In this document: piece after piece, positions 1 through 5,376 of the stretch
How the letters are laid out: the number at the start of each line of letters is the position of its first letter
How positions within the stretch are numbered: position 1 is the stretch's first letter
Source: DASUFI01 sp036274635
GTDB lineage: Bacteria; Planctomycetota; B15-G4
Length of the DNA stretch: 5,376 nt
Assembly: GCA_036274635.1 (NCBI GenBank)
Contig: DASUFI010000166.1
Coordinates: forward strand, 1 to 5,376
Reading direction: 5' to 3'
The notes under the pieces: generated by a model
The model's input: the letters and a program-made list of their open reading frames with translations, nothing else
What the model was told of the DNA's origin: nothing
Database searches by the model: none
Translations under genes and position numbers: made by a program

Positions 1-225
1 CGGCGCCTGCAGCGCGCCAACCGCGCCCGCGCCGGCCGCACCGAGGAGGTGCTGGTGGACGCCGTGGAGCGCGGCCGCGCCATCGCGCGCAGCGTGCGCG
101 ACGCGCCCGAGATCGACGGCCGCGTGCTGGTGGAGGGTGGCGGCTCCCTGCGTGCCGGCACGTTCGCGAGCGTGAAGATCGACGGCGCGAAGGGCTACGA
201 TCTCATCGCGGTGCCGGCCGGCTGA
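1..225 (+). CDS. rimO: Ribosomal protein S12 methylthiotransferase RimO, C-terminal end (5' truncated)
   Basis: Only the last 74 codons are in the window, read in frame 1 to the TGA at 223-225. The visible part is a C-terminal TRAM domain, the small beta-barrel that binds the substrate in MiaB/RimO-type radical-SAM methylthiotransferases. It contains the RimO-like stretch DAPEIDG followed by a beta-rich segment that ends in YDLIAVPAG, matching the usual RimO tail (G-F-x-x-V-K-I ... YDL). The DAPEIDG stretch favours RimO over its tRNA-modifying paralogue MiaB. RimO adds a methylthio group to a conserved aspartate of ribosomal protein S12 in the cytoplasm, using two Fe-S clusters and SAM. The radical-SAM core lies outside the window, so its integrity cannot be judged. 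The next gene starts 20 nt downstream on the same strand, with no terminator in between. Confidence 0.85.
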   Translation, partial: RRLQRANRARAGRTEEVLVDAVERGRAIARSVRDAPEIDGRVLVEGGGSLRAGTFASVKIDGAKGYDLIAVPAG

Positions 226-234
226 GCGCGCCGC

Positions 235-240
235 GGAGGT
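235..240 (+). promoter_or_regulatory. Strong Shine-Dalgarno (GGAGGT) that points to a CTG start at 246
   Basis: GGAGGT lies in the 20-nt gap after the rimO stop, 5 nt before a CTG in the frame of the small downstream gene. No ATG, GTG or TTG sits at a suitable distance in that frame, so the site argues for initiation at CTG 246. The first in-frame ATG is at 318, far out of range of this site. Confidence 0.55.
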
Positions 241-245
241 CCCCC

Positions 246-515
246 CTGTCCGCCACCCCGCACCAGCCCGATCCGCGCGAGCCCCGGAAGCGGCCGCAGG
301 CCGCGGCCGAGGCGCAGATGGCGCTGCTGGCGCACGACCTCAAGAACGACCTGCACGCGGCCGTGCTCGCGGCGGCCGTGCTGGACTTCCCCGACCTGCC
401 CGAAAGCAAGCGGCGCGCGCAGCTCGCGATCATCCAGGCCTGCCTGCTGCGCATGAAGGAGCGGCTCGCCGACGCGTCCGCCGACGCGCAAGCGTCCGCG
501 CCCGGCCCGGAATGA
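246..515 (+). CDS. Small H-box-like helical hairpin protein (unrecognised family), probable CTG start
   Basis: This encodes 89 residues if started at CTG 246, or 65 if started at ATG 318. I do not recognise a named family. Residues 1-24 are Pro/Arg/Gln-rich and probably disordered. Residues 25-75 look like two helices joined by a short loop (DFPDLPES). The first helix carries AHDLKNDL at 29-36, which resembles the H-box of histidine-kinase dimerisation domains: H30, acidic D31 and N34 give the HDxxN pattern seen in phospho-acceptor and phosphatase-competent kinases. There is no room for an ATPase domain. The CTG is chosen because GGAGGT precedes it at ideal spacing and because codons 246-317 keep about 96% G/C at third positions, as in real genes here. 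ATG 318 has a weaker GAGG at 309-312 and remains possible. The stop overlaps the pgsA start as ATGA, so the two are probably translationally coupled. A phosphotransfer or scaffold role is inference only. Confidence 0.6.
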   Translation: MSATPHQPDPREPRKRPQAAAEAQMALLAHDLKNDLHAAVLAAAVLDFPDLPESKRRAQLAIIQACLLRMKERLADASADAQASAPGPE

Positions 516-1126
516 ACCTGCCCAACAAGATCACCGTGGGACGCTTCGCGCTCGCGCTGGGCTTCTTCGCCTTCTTCGTGTGGGCCGACCTCGAGCACTC
601 GACGCAGTGGTGGAAGCCGCTGGCCGGCGCGCTGGTCTTCGGCCTCGCCGTGGTGGGCGACGCCTTCGACGGCTACTACGCCCGCAAGCTCGGCCTGCAG
701 ACGGACTTCGGCCGCATCGCCGACCCGGTGGTGGACAAGGTCATCGTGAGCGGCGGCCTCATCCTGCTGGCGGGCTGCGAATGGGCCCGCCCCTACCTGC
801 CGCCGTGGATGGTGGTGCTCATCATCGGGCGCGAGTTCATGGTCAACGGCCTGCGCGGCTTCATCGAGGCGCGCGGCGTCGCCTTCCCCGCGCGCTGGGA
901 CGGCAAGCTCAAGATGATCCTGCAGTGCATCGCGATCCCGCTGGTGCTGCTCTGGCGCACGCTGGACCTGTCGATCCCCGGCGAGCGCATGCTGCTGAAG
1001 CTCACCGACTACGCCACGTGTGGCGTGGTGTGGCTCACCTTCGCGACGACCATCGTCTCGGGCGTGCGCTACGTGACGGCCGCGGCGCAGGTGCTGCGCA
1101 GCCAGGGCGAGGCGCGCGGCTCGTGA
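512..1126 (+). CDS. pgsA: CDP-alcohol phosphatidyltransferase, likely CDP-diacylglycerol--glycerol-3-phosphate 3-phosphatidyltransferase
   Basis: This 204-residue integral membrane protein carries the complete CDP-alcohol phosphatidyltransferase signature D-x2-D-G-x2-A-R-x8-G-x3-D-x3-D at residues 50-75. D50, D53, G54, A57, R58, G67, D71 and D75 are all present, so the metal and substrate site is intact. The N-terminus (NLPNKITVGRF) is the typical PgsA start and the length is usual. About five or six hydrophobic segments can be seen, around residues 12-25, 37-50, 75-88, 98-110, 135-148 and 168-183. PgsA transfers phosphatidyl from CDP-diacylglycerol to glycerol-3-phosphate to make phosphatidylglycerophosphate at the cytoplasmic membrane. 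The next gene encodes the enzyme for the following step, which supports PgsA over other family members such as CdsA-dependent serine or inositol transferases. The start ATG overlaps the previous stop and has no clear Shine-Dalgarno, so translation probably depends on coupling. Confidence 0.92.
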   Translation: MNLPNKITVGRFALALGFFAFFVWADLEHSTQWWKPLAGALVFGLAVVGDAFDGYYARKLGLQTDFGRIADPVVDKVIVSGGLILLAGCEWARPYLPPWMVVLIIGREFMVNGLRGFIEARGVAFPARWDGKLKMILQCIAIPLVLLWRTLDLSIPGERMLLKLTDYATCGVVWLTFATTIVSGVRYVTAAAQVLRSQGEARGS

Positions 1127-1647
1127 GCGCCGCCGGCGCGCGGCGGCTGCTGGGCACGGCCTTCGGGCTGGGGCGGCTGCCGGCGCCGGGCACGTGGGCC
1201 AGCTTCGCCACGGTCATCGGCGTGCTGCTGGTCTTCGGGGCGCGCGGCAGCCATCCGGGGGCGCTGGCGGCGGCGGGGCTCGAGCCGTCGGCGGGGGCGC
1301 GCGTGGCGGGGGCGGCGCTGACGGCCGCCCTGGTCGCCGCGCTGGGCATCGCCGTGGGCATGCGCGCCGAGCAGGACTTCGGCCGCAAGGATCCGGGCGC
1401 CTTCGTGCTGGACGAGGTGGCCGGCCAGCTGCTCGCGCTGCTGCCGCTGATCGGCGCGCCGCTGCCGCTGCGGGGCGCCAGCCTGGCCTTCGCGCTCTTC
1501 CGCGCGCTGGACATCGGCAAGCCCTGGCCGCTGCGGCGGCTGGAGGAGCTGCCGGGGGGCGTCGGTATCATGGCCGACGATCTGGCGGCGGGCGCGCTGG
1601 CGGCGGCGGGCATCATGGCGGCGCGTGCCGCCGGTTGGCTCGGCTGA
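1123..1647 (+). CDS. pgpA: Phosphatidylglycerophosphatase A
   Basis: This 174-residue membrane protein of the PgpA family hydrolyses phosphatidylglycerophosphate to phosphatidylglycerol, the step after PgsA. All family motifs can be seen: G-L-G-x-L-P-A-P-G-T-W near residues 15-25, KDPGAFVLDEVAG at 89-101 (D90, D97 and E98 acidic), F126-R-x-L-D-I-G-K-P with D130 and K133, and GGVGIMADDLAAG at 145-157 with D152 and D153. These acidic residues form the metal-dependent active site in the family. Hydrophobic segments alternate with the motifs, and there is an Ala/Gly-rich stretch around residues 45-70. The start is GTG 1123, which overlaps the pgsA stop as GTGA and places the first motif at the normal distance from the N-terminus. 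The open frame extends upstream through pgsA, but that part is shadow. A weak purine-rich stretch (GGCGAGG) precedes the start, so coupling to pgsA is likely. Confidence 0.9.
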   Translation: MSAAGARRLLGTAFGLGRLPAPGTWASFATVIGVLLVFGARGSHPGALAAAGLEPSAGARVAGAALTAALVAALGIAVGMRAEQDFGRKDPGAFVLDEVAGQLLALLPLIGAPLPLRGASLAFALFRALDIGKPWPLRRLEELPGGVGIMADDLAAGALAAAGIMAARAAGWLG

Positions 1648-1656
1648 CGCGGCGCC

Positions 1657-1660
1657 GGAG
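1657..1660 (+). promoter_or_regulatory. Shine-Dalgarno (GGAG) that sets the start of the HAMP sensor gene
   Basis: GGAG lies 6 nt before ATG 1667 in the 19-nt gap after pgpA. It favours ATG 1667 over the in-frame upstream GTG 1625, which would overlap pgpA by 23 nt, and over GTG 1664, which is too close to the site. Confidence 0.5.
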
Positions 1661-1666
1661 CGGGTG

Positions 1667-3358
1667 ATGGCCAAGTCACGGGCCGGCGAGACCGCGCGCG
1701 AGGCGCGGCACGAGCCGCGGCGCCGCTTCGGCATGCCGCTGGCGCTCAAGATGGCGCTGCTCACGGCGGTGCTCGCCGCGCTCATCGTCGTCGTCTTCTC
1801 GGTGGCCGTGCAGCCCTTCGTGGGCGACGCGGTGCGCGACCAGATCCGCCGCGCGGCCTGGGAGACGGCCTTCGTGGCCGCGGCCGCGCCGCTCGACGCC
1901 TGGAGCGAGTACTTCGGCACCCCCTGGCAGGGCCTCTCGCCCGAGGACCTGCAGATCCAGGTCGACCGCATGACCAAGGAGGAGCGCGAGGCCAGGCTGC
2001 GCAGCAAGGACATGCTGGCCACGCGCAAGTGGAACAGCGAGCGCCTCTACCGGCTCACGCTCAAGCACGGCCGCGTCGAGGCCGTGGAGGTGCTGATGGG
2101 GCCGCCCGAGCGGCGGCACCTGCTGTGCAGCTCCTACATCGGCATCTCCTCGGACCTGTCCTTCCGCGAGACGCCCGGTCAGCCGGCGCTGGACGTGGCC
2201 GAGGGCTCGGCCGCCGAGGGCGTGCTGCGCCTGGGCGACCGCGAGATGCGCGCCGTGCTGGGCACCTACCCGATCCTCGACCGCGACGGCGCGCCGCAGG
2301 GCGAGGTGCGCGTCTACGTCAACGTCGAGGGCGTCGACGACGTGATCGGCGGCCTGGCCAAGCGCCTCGCGCTCGTCGCCCTGGTGGTGGTGGGCGTGGG
2401 TGCGGTGCTGGCGGGCCTCGTGGGCGTGTGGTTCATGCGGCCGGTGCGCCTGCTGGCCGAGGACGTGCGCACGGTGGCCAACGGCGACCTGAGCCACCGC
2501 ACGCGCCCGCACAGCAACGACGAGATCGGCGCGCTGGCCCGCAGCTTCGACGAGCTCACCCAGCAGCTCGCCGCGGCCGCCGAGGCCGAGCGCGAGACCC
2601 AGGCCAGCCGCCACCAGATGACCGTGGCCGGCGAGGTGGCGGCCAGCCTCTTCCCGGCGCGCCTGCCGACGGTGCCGGGCTACGACGCCGCCGGCCACCA
2701 CGAGACGTCCACGCAGCTCGCGGGCGAGTACTACGACGTGTTCGAGATGCCCGGGGGGCGCCGCGGCTTCCTGGTGGCCTCGGCCTCGGGCAGCGGCGTG
2801 CCGGCGGCCATGGTCATGGCCATGGCACGCAGCTTCGTGGCCGCGCTGGCCGGGCGCGAGGCCGACCCGGGCACGATCCTGCGCGAGGCCAACGCCCTGC
2901 TCTCGCCCGACCTGCGCCGCGGCATGTACGTGACCGTGCTGCTGGCCATCCTCGACCCGCGCGCCCACACCCTCACCGTGGCCAACGCCGGCCACGCCCC
3001 GCTGCTGCTGGTGCGCGACGGCAAGCTCACGGCCGTGCACAGCGAGGGCATCGCCATGGGCCTGGACAAGGGGCCCGTCTTCGACAGCACGCTCAAGGTG
3101 CTGCGCATCCCGCTGCAGCCGGGCGACCGGGCCGTGCTCTACACCCCGGGCGTCACCCGCGTGAACGGGGCGGACGGCAGCGCGCTGGGCGAGGAGCGCT
3201 TCGCGGCCCTCGTGCGGCGCGAGGCCGTCCACCCGGCCGAGACCTTCACCTCCCGCATGGCCGCCATCGTGCGCAAGTTCCGCGGGGAGGCGCCGCTCAC
3301 GGACTCCGTCACGCTGCTCACCCTGGGCCGACTGCAGGATGGAGGCACCCCGTCATGA
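1667..3358 (+). CDS. Membrane HAMP sensor with SpoIIE/RsbU-type PP2C domain, metal-binding residues degenerate
   Basis: This protein has 563 residues from ATG 1667. Order of parts: basic cytoplasmic N-terminus (1-22); TM1 (about 27-48); an extracytoplasmic region (about 49-233), possibly Cache/PAS-like with GTYPILDRDGAPQGEVRVYVN near its end; TM2 (234-257); HAMP (258-302, with NDEIGALARSFDEL); a short helical linker; and a SpoIIE/RsbU-like domain (about 318-556). Recognisable fold motifs are LFPARLP, YYDVFEM, GSGVPAAM (375-382), NAGHAPLLLVRDG (440-452) and LGEERF. Active members of this family dephosphorylate anti-anti-sigma-type proteins with two metal ions held by aspartates. Here the usual GGD reads AGE (E354), the DVSGKG aspartate is S372, and the TDGVTE aspartate is P494. 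The terminal DD-x-T motif reads DSVT, keeping D546. Catalysis is therefore doubtful and a binding or signalling role is more likely. No STAS or anti-sigma gene is visible next to it. The stop overlaps the next start as ATGA. Confidence 0.85.
   Translation: MAKSRAGETAREARHEPRRRFGMPLALKMALLTAVLAALIVVVFSVAVQPFVGDAVRDQIRRAAWETAFVAAAAPLDAWSEYFGTPWQGLSPEDLQIQVDRMTKEEREARLRSKDMLATRKWNSERLYRLTLKHGRVEAVEVLMGPPERRHLLCSSYIGISSDLSFRETPGQPALDVAEGSAAEGVLRLGDREMRAVLGTYPILDRDGAPQGEVRVYVNVEGVDDVIGGLAKRLALVALVVVGVGAVLAGLVGVWFMRPVRLLAEDVRTVANGDLSHRTRPHSNDEIGALARSFDELTQQLAAAAEAERETQASRHQMTVAGEVAASLFPARLPTVPGYDAAGHHETSTQLAGEYYDVFEMPGGRRGFLVASASGSGVPAAMVMAMARSFVAALAGREADPGTILREANALLSPDLRRGMYVTVLLAILDPRAHTLTVANAGHAPLLLVRDGKLTAVHSEGIAMGLDKGPVFDSTLKVLRIPLQPGDRAVLYTPGVTRVNGADGSALGEERFAALVRREAVHPAETFTSRMAAIVRKFRGEAPLTDSVTLLTLGRLQDGGTPS
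3341..3345 (+). promoter_or_regulatory. Shine-Dalgarno (GGAGG) for the MazG-like gene
   Basis: GGAGG sits inside the 3' end of the sensor gene, 9 nt before ATG 3355. The MazG-like gene thus has its own strong ribosome binding site in addition to the ATGA overlap. Confidence 0.6.
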
Positions 3359-3672
3359 CCATCCGCGACTTCCAGCAGCTCATCGAGCGCATCTACGGCG
3401 AGAAGGACAGCGCCCGCGGCACCGCCGGCACCTTCATGTGGTTCAGCGAGGAGGTGGGCGAGCTCTCGCGTGCCCTGCGCCGCGGGCGGCGCGCGGAGCT
3501 GGAGGCCGAGTTCGCCGACGTGCTGGCCTGGCTGTGCACCCTGGCCAGCATGCACGGCGTGGACGTGCAGGCGGCGGCCGCGGCCAAGTACGCGGCCGGC
3601 TGCCCGCGCTGCCAGGCCTCGCCGTGCGCCTGCCACGAGCCCGTCGCCGCGCACGGCCAGCCCGGCGGCTGA
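3355..3672 (+). CDS. MazG-like nucleotide pyrophosphohydrolase with C-terminal Cys cluster
   Basis: This 105-residue all-alpha NTP pyrophosphatase belongs to the MazG-like superfamily. The family metal motif is complete: E32-E33-x-x-E36 in FSEEVGEL, followed after 15 residues by E52-x-x-D55 in EFADVLAWL. These residues hold the Mg ions that cleave NTPs or dNTPs to NMP and pyrophosphate. The single-domain length fits small MazG-like proteins rather than the two-domain E. coli MazG. The specific nucleotide substrate cannot be told from sequence. After the last helix (VDVQAAAAAKYAAG) comes CPRCQASPCAC, with C83, C86, C91 and C93, which could bind zinc. The ATG overlaps the stop of the sensor gene, and a GGAGG lies 9 nt upstream. 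The priA start follows 5 nt after the stop. Housecleaning of abnormal nucleotides is the usual role of the family; any link to the upstream sensor is inference. Confidence 0.85.
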   Translation: MTIRDFQQLIERIYGEKDSARGTAGTFMWFSEEVGELSRALRRGRRAELEAEFADVLAWLCTLASMHGVDVQAAAAAKYAAGCPRCQASPCACHEPVAAHGQPGG

Positions 3673-3677
3673 CGCCC

Positions 3678-5376
<1,699 letters not shown>

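Noticed and set aside
580..1122. N-terminal extension of the pgpA frame through pgsA
   Set aside because: It is Arg/Ala/Gly-rich shadow of pgsA. PgpA homology starts just after GTG 1123.
1648..1666. Possible terminator between pgpA and the sensor gene
   Set aside because: The 19-nt gap has no stem with a T-run and holds only the GGAG ribosome binding site.
2806..2828. Short CATGG-like repeat (ccatggtcatggccatgg region)
   Set aside because: It encodes the AMVMAMA helix that follows the GVPAA motif of the phosphatase fold. It is explained by alternating Met/Ala codons and is not a repeat element.
1676..3232. A 518-codon minus-strand open frame opposite the sensor gene
   Set aside because: It has a His/Arg/Gly-rich low-complexity composition with no motifs. 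The opposite frame carries clear TM, HAMP and SpoIIE-type motifs, so this is a shadow.
2029..3354. N-terminal extension of the MazG-like frame by over 440 codons upstream of ATG 3355
   Set aside because: The extension is Arg/Pro/Gly/Ala-rich shadow sequence inside the sensor gene. The MazG domain starts right at ATG 3355, which has its own GGAGG.

Overview
The window is a very GC-rich, gene-dense bacterial segment. Seven protein-coding genes all lie on the + strand with almost no space between them. Read in order they are: the 3' end of rimO (ribosomal protein S12 methylthiotransferase); a small 89-residue protein resembling a histidine-kinase H-box hairpin; pgsA-like CDP-alcohol phosphatidyltransferase; pgpA phosphatidylglycerophosphatase A; a two-TM HAMP sensor with a SpoIIE/RsbU-type phosphatase fold; a small MazG-like pyrophosphohydrolase; and the first ~566 codons of priA (primosomal helicase), which runs off the right edge. 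I see no tRNA, rRNA, CRISPR array, insertion sequence, clear promoter or terminator.

The layout looks like one operon. Junctions are ATGA or GTGA stop/start overlaps (at 512-515, 1123-1126 and 3355-3358) or gaps of 5-20 nt (226-245, 1648-1666, 3673-3677). pgsA and pgpA together give the two consecutive steps from CDP-diacylglycerol to phosphatidylglycerol. RimO (ribosome maturation), MazG-like (nucleotide pool) and PriA (replication restart) are housekeeping functions. The membrane sensor and the H-box-like small protein are the two regulatory-looking genes, and they flank the lipid pair.

The strongest oddity is in the sensor protein. Its C-terminal domain aligns well with SpoIIE/RsbU PP2C-type phosphatases, but the metal-binding aspartates are replaced at the usual positions (GGD becomes AGE, DVSGKG becomes SASGSG, TDGVTE becomes TPGVTR). 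It may therefore be a pseudophosphatase. The small upstream protein has a free-standing HDxxN H-box without any kinase ATPase domain and probably starts at CTG.

The organism cannot be fixed from this window. The GC-rich codon use and the rimO-pgsA neighbourhood would fit a high-GC member of the Planctomycetota, but this is a weak inference and other high-GC phyla are possible.
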